The notes: generated from the letters alone by a model not told the origin. Numbered from the stretch's first letter, positions 33,440 through 43,659 are shown. The stretch is DNA of 64,000 nt from G963692885 sp964657395 (GCA_964657395.1 CAZZUX010000003.1:1-64000), one strand, 5' to 3'. Translations and numbers: made by a program.

Positions 33440-34978
33440 TCACTCCGCTTTCGTTACAAAAAGACTCCCGGCCTTGAACGACGGCCGCTCCGCCGCATCT
33501 GCCACCGTCTCCGTCAGCTTGTAAAAGAACTGGTCGAACGTAGCTGCAGCATCAAAATCTACGGGCTGCGTCAGGTCGTCCTGCGGTCGGTGATAGCGCG
33601 TGTTGTACCACTCACGATAGCGTTTCTCCGCATCCGTTCCGGCATCGTACCCGAAGATAAAGCCAATTGCGGGAACACCGCTGCGCAGAAATGGATAATG
33701 ATCCGCACGGCGAAGCAGGGCACGCTCCGGCTCCCGGTCGGCCCGCACCGTAATGCCCATGCTTCTTCCAACCGAACGCGCCGTATCCCCCAGCGTTGTG
33801 TCGTCGATCGCGAGCGCAGTCAGCAGCTTCAAAGGAAACAGTGGCCGTAACTGATCCAGGTTGATGTCCGCCACCAGTTCCTTCCTCGGCACGGTGGGAT
33901 GGTCCACAAAGTAGGTCGATCCCAGCAGGCCCTTCTCTTCACCTGTGAACGCACAGAACAGCACCGAGCGCTTCAATACTCGATGCTCTCGCTTCAGATT
34001 GTCTGCAAACTGGATCAGCAGCGCCACGTAGGCTGCATCGTCCAGCGCGCCGTTGTAAAGGCGATCGCCCGCAACCGGCGTTCCATAACCATATCCATCC
34101 AGGTGTGCCGCAATCACGACATACTCATTCTCTAATCGCGCATCGCTGCCCGGCATCATCGCAAGCACATTCGGCGACGAATAAACCTTCTCGGTCAGCT
34201 TGAACCGCACGCGCAGCTTCGCTGGGATCCCAAACGATGGCAGCGTCTCCTTCCGGCCGCCCGCAGCCAGGATCGCCGCCGCATCGTGACCTGAACCTTC
34301 CAGCAAAACTGCCAGCGCATCGGATCGTAATCGCATCACCGGCAGTGGCCTTTCCTGCGCCGTCACGGCACCATCCAGCGTCACGCTCCGCGCGTACGCA
34401 ACCGGCCATCGTGGCGGCTCGATAGTGAAGTACGGGTCGTCCACCGCGATCATGCCCACCGCACCATTCGCACGCGCGGCTGCAAGCCGCTCCGCCGATC
34501 CCGGCATTCCATCGCGCGTGGAGTTGAAGCACACCACGATCCTGTTCGCAATGTCCTTCATCGTGTCCTCGCCGCAGTAGCCGCGAAACGTCAACGGCGC
34601 CTCGACCTCCGACGGCATACCCGCAACCGGCGCAACCGTAATCTGCTGCAGAAATTCCAGCGATACCTCGCGACCACTGGTGCGCACTACCGTGAAGTCG
34701 GCAGCAGCCACGGCAACCTCGTGCAGGGCCACTTTCTGGAAGTAGGTTCCATCATCGCCCGCAGGCCTTAGACCCGCCTCGCTGAACCGGTGCGCAACAT
34801 ACTCCGCAGCGCGCTGGTATGCCGCCGAGCCGGTATCGCGTCCTTCCATGTCATCGCTCGACAGCACCTCGGTCGTATGCCACCACGCCCGCGTATCCGC
34901 ATCGTGGATCTCGCTGTCACACACACGTTGGGCCTGTGCGCATATCGCAAAAAGAAGAAGCACCGCGAGCTTGGCCAT
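33440..34978 (-). CDS. secreted M28-family zinc peptidase
   Basis: A 512-residue exported aminopeptidase-like protein. The start at 34978 gives the signal peptide MAKLAVLLLFAICAQAQ. A PA-type insert domain occupies the middle (about 120-250), then the M28 catalytic domain supplies zinc ligands and catalytic acid: His in AAHLDGYGYG, Asp in YNGALDDAAYV, Glu-Glu in FTGEEKGLLGS, Asp in VADINLD, and a final His in RYHRPQDD. It likely releases N-terminal amino acids from peptides outside the cytoplasm. It converges with the phosphatase gene, 7 bases apart. Confidence 0.9.
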   Translation of the reverse strand: MAKLAVLLLFAICAQAQRVCDSEIHDADTRAWWHTTEVLSSDDMEGRDTGSAAYQRAAEYVAHRFSEAGLRPAGDDGTYFQKVALHEVAVAAADFTVVRTSGREVSLEFLQQITVAPVAGMPSEVEAPLTFRGYCGEDTMKDIANRIVVCFNSTRDGMPGSAERLAAARANGAVGMIAVDDPYFTIEPPRWPVAYARSVTLDGAVTAQERPLPVMRLRSDALAVLLEGSGHDAAAILAAGGRKETLPSFGIPAKLRVRFKLTEKVYSSPNVLAMMPGSDARLENEYVVIAAHLDGYGYGTPVAGDRLYNGALDDAAYVALLIQFADNLKREHRVLKRSVLFCAFTGEEKGLLGSTYFVDHPTVPRKELVADINLDQLRPLFPLKLLTALAIDDTTLGDTARSVGRSMGITVRADREPERALLRRADHYPFLRSGVPAIGFIFGYDAGTDAEKRYREWYNTRYHRPQDDLTQPVDFDAAATFDQFFYKLTETVADAAERPSFKAGSLFVTKAE

Positions 34979-35100
34979 AGTGGTAGCGAGTATAGCAATG
35001 CGTTCGCCGGGAGAGCGTAAGGCCATCCGTCTGGAACGACGCCCCTGTCAGACAAAACCCGACTTCCTGTCTTCGCATCCATAGCCGCAGAGGACGCCAG

Positions 35101-37602
35101 GTGAAAGCCAGATCGCACCAGGAAGGAATCGTCAGTGTTCGCGGTGCGCGCGAGCACAACCTTCGCAACATCGACGTCGATATCCCTCGCGATGCCCTCG
35201 TCGTCTTTACCGGCGTCTCCGGCTCCGGCAAATCCTCGCTCGCCTTCGGCACACTCTATGCGGAAGCCCAGCGACGCTATCTCGAATCGGTCTCGCCCTA
35301 TGCCCGCCGCCTCTTTCACCAGCTTGCCGTACCCGCCGTAGATTCCATCACCGGTCTTCCCCCTGCCATCGCCCTCCAGCAGCAGCGCGGCGCACCCACC
35401 ACACGCTCGTCTGTGGGCTCCGTCACCACCCTCTCCAATCTCCTGCGCATGCTCTACTCGCGAGCGGGTGATTATCCGCCAGGCCAACCCCTTCTCTACG
35501 CAGAATCCTTTTCCTCCAACACCGCTGAAGGCGCCTGCCCACGATGCCACGGTCTCGGACGCGTCTACGAAGTCACCGAGCAATCCATGGTGCCTGATCC
35601 ATCACTGACCATCCGCGAGCGTGCCATTGCCGCGTGGCCGACCGCGTGGGGCGGACAGAACCAGCGGGACATCCTCGTCTCTCTCGGCTACAACGTCGAC
35701 GTCCCATGGCACAGTCTCCCCAAAAAAGATCGCGACTGGATTCTCTTCACCGAAGACCAGCCGCAGGTACCCGTCTATGCCGGCTTCACTCCACGGGAAA
35801 CACGGGACGCCCTCAAGCGCAAACTCGAACCCAGTTATATGGGCACCTTTACCAGCGCCAGGCGTCACGTTCTGAGTACCTTCGCCAACACGCATAGTGC
35901 GTCGATGAAGAAGCGTGTCGCACAGTTCATGTCCTCGACCGAATGCAATGTCTGTCATGGCAAGCGTCTGCGGCCGGAAGCTCTGTCGATCAGGTTCGCT
36001 GGCTACGACATCGCAGAAATGAACACGCTTCCACTGAAGCGTCTCGCGGCTATCCTTCAGCCGTTCGGATCAACCGGAGGTGGATCGCAACGCGCCCATC
36101 CTGAAAAAACAGAAGTCATCCGGCGCATCACGACCGACCTCGCAGCCAGGCTGTCTGTCCTGCTCAACCTCGGCCTCGGCTACCTTTCACTCGATCGCAG
36201 CACGCCCACCCTTTCTCCTGGAGAACTCCAGCGCCTTCGCCTGGCCACGCAACTGCACTCCAACCTCTTCGGTGTCGTTTATGTCCTCGATGAACCATCC
36301 GCCGGTCTCCATCCCGCCGACACGCAGGCCCTCCTCGATGCCCTTAACGTCCTCAAGCAATCCGGCAATTCGCTCTTCGTCGTGGAACACGAGCTCGATG
36401 TCATCCGACGCGCTGATTGGATCGTCGATGTCGGCCCCGGCGCCGGCTTCCATGGCGGCCAGGTTCTCTACTCCGGACCTCCTGCCGGCCTCGCCGACAT
36501 AGCAGCCTCTGAAACTCGCAAATACCTCTTCGCGGATACGACTCCACCTGCAAAAGAACCGCGCCAACCCAAAGCATGGTTGAAACTCGACAATGTCACT
36601 CGCAACAATCTCGAACATCTCGATGCAGCCATTCCCCTCGGCGTCTTCACCTCTGTCTCCGGCGTCTCCGGCTCCGGCAAGTCGACGCTCATCAGCCAGG
36701 TGCTCGTTGAGCTGGTCGCTTCACAACTCGGCCAGCAGCTCGAAGTAGAACAGGAGGATGCCGATAGCCTGGAAGAAACCGTGATGACGACCAGCGGTCG
36801 AATCACCGCAGGTATGGAATTCGTTCGGCGGCTTGTCATCGTCGACCAGAAGCCCATCGGCCGCACACCACGCTCCAACATGGCAACCTACACCGGCCTC
36901 TTCGACTATGTGCGCAGACTATTTGCAGCTACAAAACTGGCCCGCTCTCGCAAATACGATGCCGGCAGATTCTCCTTCAACGTAGCCAAGGGCCGCTGCG
37001 AAACCTGTTCCGGAGAAGGGTTCGTCTGTGTTGAACTACTCTTTCTTCCCAGCGTCTACAGTCCGTGCCCGACCTGTCACGGTGCTCGCTTCAATGCCAA
37101 GACACTGGAGGTCCGTTATCGGGACAGGAACATCGCAGATGTCCTCTCGATGACCGTCGACACCGCCGCCGCCTTCTTCGCAGACGAACCGCAGCTCGCC
37201 CGCGCTCTGCAGGTCCTGCAGGAAGTGGGCCTCGGCTATCTGCGTCTCGGCCAGCCCGCTACCGAATTGTCCGGCGGCGAAGCGCAACGCGTAAAACTCG
37301 CCACCGAACTGCAGCGCATGCAGCGCGGTGACTCCCTCTACATCCTCGACGAACCCACCACCGGCCTGCATCCGTCGGACGTCGACCGCCTGCAGCGTCA
37401 ACTCCAGAATCTCGTCACCGCCGGCAATACCGTCGTCGTCATCGAACACGACATGCACGTCATCGCCGCCAGCGACTGGGTCATCGATATGGGCCCCGGC
37501 GCCGGCGACGAGGGTGGACACATCGTTGCCGCTGGCCCTCCCTCCCTCATCGCCGCAACAGCCGTCAGCAAGACCGCACCCTTCCTTGCCGCACTCCTGT
37601 AG
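35101..37602 (+). CDS. UvrA-like excinuclease ATPase, short class (UvrA2-like)
   Basis: An 833-residue ABC protein of the UvrA family. Both ATPase units are complete: GVSGSGKSSLAFG and GVSGSGKSTLIS as Walker A, with signatures LSPGELQRLRLA and LSGGEAQRVKLA. Zinc modules CPRCHGLG, CNVCHGK, CETCSGEG and CPTCHGARF are present. It is about 100 residues shorter than housekeeping UvrA, consistent with the UvrA2 class, which lacks much of the UvrB-binding insert. Some UvrA2 proteins confer resistance to DNA-binding drugs. The GTG start has AGAGGA upstream. A canonical uvrA is presumably elsewhere. Confidence 0.88.
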   Translation: MKARSHQEGIVSVRGAREHNLRNIDVDIPRDALVVFTGVSGSGKSSLAFGTLYAEAQRRYLESVSPYARRLFHQLAVPAVDSITGLPPAIALQQQRGAPTTRSSVGSVTTLSNLLRMLYSRAGDYPPGQPLLYAESFSSNTAEGACPRCHGLGRVYEVTEQSMVPDPSLTIRERAIAAWPTAWGGQNQRDILVSLGYNVDVPWHSLPKKDRDWILFTEDQPQVPVYAGFTPRETRDALKRKLEPSYMGTFTSARRHVLSTFANTHSASMKKRVAQFMSSTECNVCHGKRLRPEALSIRFAGYDIAEMNTLPLKRLAAILQPFGSTGGGSQRAHPEKTEVIRRITTDLAARLSVLLNLGLGYLSLDRSTPTLSPGELQRLRLATQLHSNLFGVVYVLDEPSAGLHPADTQALLDALNVLKQSGNSLFVVEHELDVIRRADWIVDVGPGAGFHGGQVLYSGPPAGLADIAASETRKYLFADTTPPAKEPRQPKAWLKLDNVTRNNLEHLDAAIPLGVFTSVSGVSGSGKSTLISQVLVELVASQLGQQLEVEQEDADSLEETVMTTSGRITAGMEFVRRLVIVDQKPIGRTPRSNMATYTGLFDYVRRLFAATKLARSRKYDAGRFSFNVAKGRCETCSGEGFVCVELLFLPSVYSPCPTCHGARFNAKTLEVRYRDRNIADVLSMTVDTAAAFFADEPQLARALQVLQEVGLGYLRLGQPATELSGGEAQRVKLATELQRMQRGDSLYILDEPTTGLHPSDVDRLQRQLQNLVTAGNTVVVIEHDMHVIAASDWVIDMGPGAGDEGGHIVAAGPPSLIAATAVSKTAPFLAALL

Positions 37603-37761
37603 TTCCATCCCTTATTCCCGAACCTTCTAACACTCGTAACTCAACCCGCACCTGCCGCAAACCCCGATCTCACGCCATCTTGGTCTCAGCCGATACAACC
37701 TCTAGCGCCCGCATTTCCATGTCCGTGCAGAGCCACCCGCTGAGCAAAGAGGAGAGCTTAC

Positions 37762-39234
37762 TTGAAACATATGTCGATCGGTAAAAAGCTGGGAGGCAGC
37801 ATCAGCATCCTGCTGCTGCTCATCCTTGGCCTGGGCTATGTCGCCTGGTCGACGCTCAGCCGTCTCAGCAGGGAACTCGATCAGGCTGTCACCCGCACCG
37901 CGGTCATGCTCGACCTCATACAGGCCATCGGCAAACGGGACCAGGAGTGTGTCAGCGACAGCCGCGGCGCCGCGCTGGCCTATGCCAGCAGGGACGCAGC
38001 CGGTGTCGAGACAAATCGCAAAAAGATGGTGGCAGCCTACGTTCGCCTGCATGAGTTGGTTCGTGACGTGACTCCGCTGCTCAGCCCGGACGGCAAAAAG
38101 CAGATGACCACTATTCTCGCGACCATCGATCTTACAAGGCCGCTCCAGGACCAGTATCTTGACCTCACCAGCAAGGGCCATACTCGCGAAGCTTACTTGC
38201 TGATGAACGAGAAACTGTTGCCCATGGTCGGCAAGGTGGATGAGCAGATCCTCGGCATGGTCAAGGCTGGTCGCGCGGATCTCGCCGGCGCCACCAGGGA
38301 GGCCACGTCTCTCGAAACTGCCAGCCACTGGTCCGTTCTCGTCAGTCTCGGCCTTGCCATCGGCATGGGTGCCCTTGTACTGGTCATCGTCCGCAGACTC
38401 AGTCGCGACCTCGTCATTGTTCTCGAAGAGATCTCGCGCGGCGCTGCTCACATCACCACCGCCGCCAGGCAGCTGGCCAATACCAGTCAGACCGTGGCCG
38501 AAGGCGCTTCGCAGCAGGCCGCTTCACTCGAAGAAACCTCGGCATCCAGTGAACAGATCAGTTCCATGTCGCGTCGCAATTCCAGCAACTCTGCGTCCGT
38601 CGCGGGCCTTGCCGACCAGGCCCAGACTCTCTTCGCGCAGGCCGGGCATCAGATGGATGACATGGTCGTCTCGATGAACGAAATAAGCGACGCCAGCCTC
38701 AAAATCTCTAGGATCATCAAGGTAATCGACGGCATCGCCTTCCAGACCAATGTGCTCGCCCTCAATGCTGCAGTAGAAGCAGCACGCGCCGGTGAAGCCG
38801 GAGCCGGCTTTGCCGTGGTTGCCGACGAAGTCCGCAGCCTCGCCCAGCGCTCCGCGGCCGCAGCACGCGACACCGCCAGTCTCATCGAGGCGTCCATCTC
38901 CCGCTCTCGCGTCGGCAGGCAAAAGGTCGATGGAATCGTAGCTTCCATGCAGCAGATGGTGCATAGCTCCACCCGCATCAAAACCATGTCGGACGAAGTC
39001 CTGGTTGGCAGCGGAGAACAATCCCAGGGCCTTGAGCAGATCGCCCGGGCCATCGTCCTCATGCAGCAGGTCACCCAGAACACTGCCGCCAGCGCAGAAG
39101 AAAACGCAGCCGTTGCCCAGGAACTGAACGCCGAATCAGAAACACTGCGTGAAATCCTCGGACGACTCGCTGGCGTTGTCGGTGGCACCAGCCACGCCAC
39201 CAACATCCTGCAAGCCTCAGCCTCACGAGCGTAG
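37762..39234 (+). CDS. methyl-accepting chemotaxis protein
   Basis: A 490-residue transducer. Helix TM1 (about 8-30) and TM2 (about 192-214) flank a four-helix-bundle sensor domain. The cytoplasmic part has the conserved hairpin tip KVIDGIAFQTNVLALNAAVEAARAGEAGAGFAVVADEVRSLA, spread over about residues 320-360, and methylation-type helices on both sides. No clear HAMP domain follows TM2, and no C-terminal receptor-tethering pentapeptide is present. TTG 37762 has AGGAG 7 nt upstream, a better spacing than ATG 37771. The next genes on this strand are the phytochrome pair, 216 bases away. Confidence 0.92.
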   Translation: MKHMSIGKKLGGSISILLLLILGLGYVAWSTLSRLSRELDQAVTRTAVMLDLIQAIGKRDQECVSDSRGAALAYASRDAAGVETNRKKMVAAYVRLHELVRDVTPLLSPDGKKQMTTILATIDLTRPLQDQYLDLTSKGHTREAYLLMNEKLLPMVGKVDEQILGMVKAGRADLAGATREATSLETASHWSVLVSLGLAIGMGALVLVIVRRLSRDLVIVLEEISRGAAHITTAARQLANTSQTVAEGASQQAASLEETSASSEQISSMSRRNSSNSASVAGLADQAQTLFAQAGHQMDDMVVSMNEISDASLKISRIIKVIDGIAFQTNVLALNAAVEAARAGEAGAGFAVVADEVRSLAQRSAAAARDTASLIEASISRSRVGRQKVDGIVASMQQMVHSSTRIKTMSDEVLVGSGEQSQGLEQIARAIVLMQQVTQNTAASAEENAAVAQELNAESETLREILGRLAGVVGGTSHATNILQASASRA

Positions 39235-39450
39235 CCGCCACAGTTCTGCCCAACGGAGTGTGGATGGTGCCATATTCAGCCTGGCGTCGCCCCCGGCTCT
39301 AACCCTGACAGACAAAGCGCGGCCGCAATGGTATCCTCGCTCGTATTCAGTAACTGGATATAGTCAGCCGTGCACCTCCTCCTTTGACTTATCCAGGATT
39401 TCCCCGGTCTTACTATCTGGGCTAAGTACAAATACTCGGGAACAGGCCGG

Positions 39451-40083
39451 ATGTCGACGGATCTACTTCCAAAAGCGGCTGCCAGCCAGCCGGCAATCTC
39501 GGCACTCGCCATCCTGCGGGAGCATACCGCCGCGCTGCATACACAGGTGGAAGCAGCGATCAGCCTCAACGACGCACTCCATTCCCTAGGCACCTACCAT
39601 CACCTGCTTCGGAAATATCTCGTTCTCTTCAGAGCCTTCGAAGCAGAACTCCACCAACACACCTCGCTGCTCGCCCACCTGCCCGGCTACGTCTATCAGC
39701 CCAGGGTCGCGGCACTCGAATACGATCTCGCCTCACCCGCCCTCGCGCTTCTTCCTTCGGACGCCCCACGGCGCACCCCCGCACTTCCATCCATAGCCGA
39801 CCTCGACTCTCTCCTCGGCGTCCTCTATGTCGTCGAAGGCTCTTCCATCGGCGGACAATTCATCTACCGCGAAATCCAGCGCAAACTCAATCTAAGCTCC
39901 ACGACTGGCGCAGCCTTCTTCTATGGCAGCGGCGAGCATACCGGTCCCGGGTGGAAGCGATTCACCCTCCTGCTTGACCAGCACATTCTTCATCCGGATC
40001 GCGCCGCTTCCTCAGCTGCCGCCATGTTCCATACCTTTCAGCAGGCTCTACAACCAGACTTCCAAGGTACCCACACAGCATGA
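39451..40083 (+). CDS. bphO: biliverdin-producing heme oxygenase
   Basis: A 210-residue all-helical heme oxygenase that opens heme to biliverdin IXalpha. The heme-ligating His is likely His30 in LREHTAALHTQVE, and the distal helix glycines lie in LYVVEGSSIGGQFIYREI. Biliverdin is the chromophore of bacteriophytochromes. The stop overlaps the start of the phytochrome gene by 4 bases (ATGA), a standard bphO-bphP arrangement. The 216 bases upstream probably contain the promoter; a TTGACT at 39384 lacks a well-spaced -10 box. Confidence 0.92.
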   Translation: MSTDLLPKAAASQPAISALAILREHTAALHTQVEAAISLNDALHSLGTYHHLLRKYLVLFRAFEAELHQHTSLLAHLPGYVYQPRVAALEYDLASPALALLPSDAPRRTPALPSIADLDSLLGVLYVVEGSSIGGQFIYREIQRKLNLSSTTGAAFFYGSGEHTGPGWKRFTLLLDQHILHPDRAASSAAAMFHTFQQALQPDFQGTHTA

Positions 40084-41594
40084 GCGAACCCATCGTCAAC
40101 CTCGACAACTGTGCTCGCGAGCCCATCCATATTCCGGGAGCCATCCAGCCACACGGCCTGCTCCTCGTTCTGCTCGAACCCGGCCTGCGCATCCTGCAGG
40201 TCAGCGACAATGTCAGCCTTTTTCTCGGCATATCCGCGGAGCACCTGGTCGGTCAGGATCTGTCCGCCCTGCTCAGCGCAGAACACATCGATAAAGTAAA
40301 ATTCGCTCTCTCCTCCTCCGATCCGACGGAGAACAATCCCGTCGATCTGCGATTGATCAACCACCAGGATGGCAGGGAACTCGAAGGCTTCGTCCATCGC
40401 CATGACGGCTTCTCGTTCCTCGAATTGGAGCCGCAGCCCGCCACCACGGCCCGCTTCCTGGACTTCTACAAAACCGTCTCCAGGCTCACCACCCGCCTCC
40501 ATGGCGCTTCTTCTCTCTCCGTACTGCTCAACGATGCCGTCGTGGGCATCCGTGAGATGACCGGCTTCGATCGCGTCATGATCTATCGCTTCGCCGAAAA
40601 TCATGAAGGCAATGTTGTCGCCGAAGCTAAAGCGGAATCCGCCGACTCCTTTCTCGGCCTCTGGTATCCCGCCAGCGACATACCCGAGCAGGCCCGTCGC
40701 CTCTACGTGGTCAATCCCATCCGCAATATCGTCGATGTCGATTACACTCCGGTTCCGATTGTTCCCGCCATCAATCCTGAAAGCCGTCGGCCTACCGACC
40801 TCAGCTTCGCCGGCCTTCGCAGCGTCTCGCCTATCCATTGCGAATACCTTCGCAACATGGGTGTCACGGCTTCCATGTCCATCTCCATCCTGGATGGAGA
40901 CAAGCTCTGGGGGCTCGTCGCCTGCCACCATTTCACGCCGCGCTTCGTGCCCTATGAACTGCGCAAAGCCTGTGTCTTCATCGGCCAGGTCCTCACTGGT
41001 GAAATCGGCCGGCGCGAGACACTGGAAGAAACCACTTACCAGTCACAGGCCACCGTCATGCAGGCCAAATTTCTGGAGTCCATGGCCGCATCCCTCAACC
41101 CACTTCTCGGACTCGTCAACTCCTCGCCCAACCTGATGGACTTCATCCCTTCGCCGGGCGCCGCCGTGGTCATTGGCGAGAAAGCACACATGCTCGGCGA
41201 CACTCCCGGCTACGAAGACCTCATGAACATTGTGGAAGTGTTGAAGACGGCAGGTGTCACCAGCACCTTCGCCACTAACTCACTCATGAACCACTTTCCG
41301 CTCACTGAGAAGGTTCGCTCCACAGCCTCCGGCTTGATCGCGTTGGAAATAGCGCGCAGTCCCGCCACCTATGTCCTCTTCTTCCGTCCTGAAGTCGCGC
41401 AAACCACCCGCTGGGCCGGCAACCCGGAGAAGCCCGCTGTTCTGTCCGATGGAGCCTTCCGCCTTGGTCCCCGCAAGTCCTTCGAGATCTGGAAGGAAGA
41501 AGTCAAAGGACAGGCTCCCCACTGGTCTAAGAATGAAATCCGCGCAGCCGGCGAACTCCGAAACCTCATAGGCGTCATGATGCAAAGCAGGTAA
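40080..41594 (+). CDS. bphP: bacteriophytochrome photosensory module without output domain
   Basis: A 504-residue PAS-GAF-PHY protein. Cys11 in LDNCAREPIHIPG is the biliverdin attachment site. The GAF domain has the Pfr-stabilising PASDIP (Asp200) and the conserved His in SPIHCEYLRNMG. The PHY tongue keeps PRKSF (464-468) and WKEE. The protein ends about 35 residues later, where most relatives continue into a histidine kinase, so signalling must occur in trans, by dimer contact or through a separate partner. No kinase follows in the operon; the multi-PAS kinase at 41627-43609 converges with it 32 bases away. Confidence 0.93.
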   Translation: MSEPIVNLDNCAREPIHIPGAIQPHGLLLVLLEPGLRILQVSDNVSLFLGISAEHLVGQDLSALLSAEHIDKVKFALSSSDPTENNPVDLRLINHQDGRELEGFVHRHDGFSFLELEPQPATTARFLDFYKTVSRLTTRLHGASSLSVLLNDAVVGIREMTGFDRVMIYRFAENHEGNVVAEAKAESADSFLGLWYPASDIPEQARRLYVVNPIRNIVDVDYTPVPIVPAINPESRRPTDLSFAGLRSVSPIHCEYLRNMGVTASMSISILDGDKLWGLVACHHFTPRFVPYELRKACVFIGQVLTGEIGRRETLEETTYQSQATVMQAKFLESMAASLNPLLGLVNSSPNLMDFIPSPGAAVVIGEKAHMLGDTPGYEDLMNIVEVLKTAGVTSTFATNSLMNHFPLTEKVRSTASGLIALEIARSPATYVLFFRPEVAQTTRWAGNPEKPAVLSDGAFRLGPRKSFEIWKEEVKGQAPHWSKNEIRAAGELRNLIGVMMQSR

Positions 41595-41626
41595 GCGGGA
41601 GGGAACTCGGCCCACAGTCGATCGAG

Positions 41627-43609
41627 TTACTCAGGACGCCGCAAAGGCTCAAACGGCAGCAGCACGGAAATTACTGTCCCCGACTTTCCCAGACGGGTAG
41701 AGCTGCGAATGGTGATCCTGCCGTCATGCTTCGCGATCAGGTCCTTGGTAATCCACAATCCCAGCCCCGTGCCGGTAATGCCCTTGGTCGTATAGAACGG
41801 TTCAAAAATCCTGTGCATCTGGTCCGCCGGAATACCGTGGCCGGTATCTGCGATCGTGATGCGCACTCCGCGACGCTTGCGGGACTTCCAGATCACCGAA
41901 GGCCGTTTGCGAATCCGCAACTGGCCGCCCTTCGACGACGCATCGACTGCATTTCCGATCAGGTTCACCAGGGCCTGCCGGATGTCGCCCGCAAAGCAGG
42001 TCAGCTGCTCCGTCCGCTCGTACTCGCGTCGCACAGTCAATCCTGCCGAAGCAATTCTCGGCCGATAAAACGCCAGCACTGAATCCAGCACCTCGGCTAT
42101 GCGCGTCGGCGCCGCAGCCGTCGACTGATTGTGGAAGCGCAGCGTCTGCGTCGTAATCTCACTCACGCGAGCCAGCTCTTCCTGCGCAGTATGCACATAC
42201 TCCCGCGCCGTCTTGCTCAGCGACAACTGCGAGCTCAACAGGTACAGCAGGTTGGTGACAGATGTCAGCGGATTATTGATCTCATGCGCGATACTCGAAG
42301 CCAGCCGGCCCACCGCTGCCAGCTTCTCTGTCTGCCGGATCGCCTCTTCACTCCGCTTCTGCTGCGCAATGTCCGTCGAGCTGCCGATCCACTCGAAAAG
42401 CCTGCCTTCCTCGATCCTTGGCACCGCCCGATGCAGAAACCACACATACTCGCCATCGTGACGCCGCAGCCGATACTCCACCACGAAAGTATGTTTCTGC
42501 TCGATCGCTTCTTTCCATACCTGTACCGAGCGCGCCTGGTCTTCCGGATGAATGAACTGCTGCCAGCCGTTTTCGTAACAATCGCTCACCTTGACGCCGA
42601 GGAACCTTGCGCAGCTCTGGCTCACAAACTCGCACTTGCCGTCCGAGCTCGCCGTCCAGAGCAGCTGTGGCATGGACTCTGTCAGGAACAGCAGGCGGGA
42701 CTTGTTCTCGGCCATCTGCGCTTGCAGATTCTTCTGCTCGGTAATGTCGCGCTGGATCGCCATCCAGTGCGTGTACCAGCCTTCTTCATTCGCAATCGGA
42801 ACGATCGACAGGTCCACCACAAACTCGCTTCCGTCCTTGCGATAGTTCACGAGTTCTTCGCGTATCGGCTTCCAGGCCTGCAATGCAGTGCGTATTCTTC
42901 GCAATGCTTCCCTGTCTGTCTTCGCTCCCTGCAAAATGCGCGGCGTCTTTCCCATCACTTCTTCCGCCGTATAGCCGGTCATCTTCTCAAAAGCTGGGTT
43001 CACATAAACAATGCGCGGTCCGGGCAGGTCGACAGGCTCCGCTTCGGTCAGCAGAAAGACATCCGCTGCTCTATCGATGGCATTCGTCAGCATACGCATC
43101 GTCTTACTCTCAGCTCGTTCTGTAAGCAGCTGCCGCTCCACATCGACATTGCGTCTCACCGCAATGTCGCCCAGCTTCTGGTTTGTCACGTTGATAGAAA
43201 AGCCCACCATGCCCGCCGGATTGCCATCTCCATCGCGCAGCAATGAAATGGAAAGATGAATGTAGATGGTGTCGCCGCTGCGCGTCCGGTTTCTCTGCTC
43301 GCCGCGGTACTCTCCCTGCGCCAGCACTGTGGGGATCACGCTATCGCGCAGCATCTCCCGGTCTTCTTCCAGGTACATGATCACTACGCTCTTGCCGATC
43401 AGCTCATCCGTTCTGTAGCCGTAAATCTCGGTAGCCGCACGGTTGCAGCCCGTCACAATCCCATCAAGATCAGTCACGATGATCGAATCGTGCATCTGGT
43501 CGAGGATCGTCGGCTGCAGGAACAACCAGTCAGCAGGCTCTGAAATCTGCTCAGCCTTTTCTGGGGCGCCGGCAAAAAAATCGCGGTGCTTCTCGATGTT
43601 GTCGTTCAT
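41627..43609 (-). CDS. multi-PAS soluble sensor histidine kinase
   Basis: A 660-residue kinase with three PAS domains (about 32-145, 175-290 and 305-415). These are followed by a HisKA domain with His442 in SIAHEINNPLTS and an HATPase domain (LVNLIGNAVDASS, ADTGHGIP, FYTTKGITGTGLGLWI). There is no membrane segment. The second PAS resembles LOV domains (NPAFEKMTGYTAEEV, then GKTPRILQG) but lacks the flavin-binding cysteine. No response regulator is adjacent. Its position tail to tail with the output-less phytochrome makes it a candidate partner, without direct evidence. The start is the ATG at 43609; GTG 43624 is an alternative. Confidence 0.9.
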   Translation of the reverse strand: MNDNIEKHRDFFAGAPEKAEQISEPADWLFLQPTILDQMHDSIIVTDLDGIVTGCNRAATEIYGYRTDELIGKSVVIMYLEEDREMLRDSVIPTVLAQGEYRGEQRNRTRSGDTIYIHLSISLLRDGDGNPAGMVGFSINVTNQKLGDIAVRRNVDVERQLLTERAESKTMRMLTNAIDRAADVFLLTEAEPVDLPGPRIVYVNPAFEKMTGYTAEEVMGKTPRILQGAKTDREALRRIRTALQAWKPIREELVNYRKDGSEFVVDLSIVPIANEEGWYTHWMAIQRDITEQKNLQAQMAENKSRLLFLTESMPQLLWTASSDGKCEFVSQSCARFLGVKVSDCYENGWQQFIHPEDQARSVQVWKEAIEQKHTFVVEYRLRRHDGEYVWFLHRAVPRIEEGRLFEWIGSSTDIAQQKRSEEAIRQTEKLAAVGRLASSIAHEINNPLTSVTNLLYLLSSQLSLSKTAREYVHTAQEELARVSEITTQTLRFHNQSTAAAPTRIAEVLDSVLAFYRPRIASAGLTVRREYERTEQLTCFAGDIRQALVNLIGNAVDASSKGGQLRIRKRPSVIWKSRKRRGVRITIADTGHGIPADQMHRIFEPFYTTKGITGTGLGLWITKDLIAKHDGRITIRSSTRLGKSGTVISVLLPFEPLRRPE

Positions 43610-43659
43610 AGGGACCCATTGCACCCGAAAGTGGGATTGTTAGCCCCGGGTAGAGTCTA

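Noticed and set aside
42720..43085. Second PAS domain of the multi-PAS kinase as a LOV blue-light sensor
   Set aside because: The segment reads GKTPRILQG where LOV domains have GRNCRFLQG; the flavin-adduct cysteine is missing, so photochemistry is unlikely.
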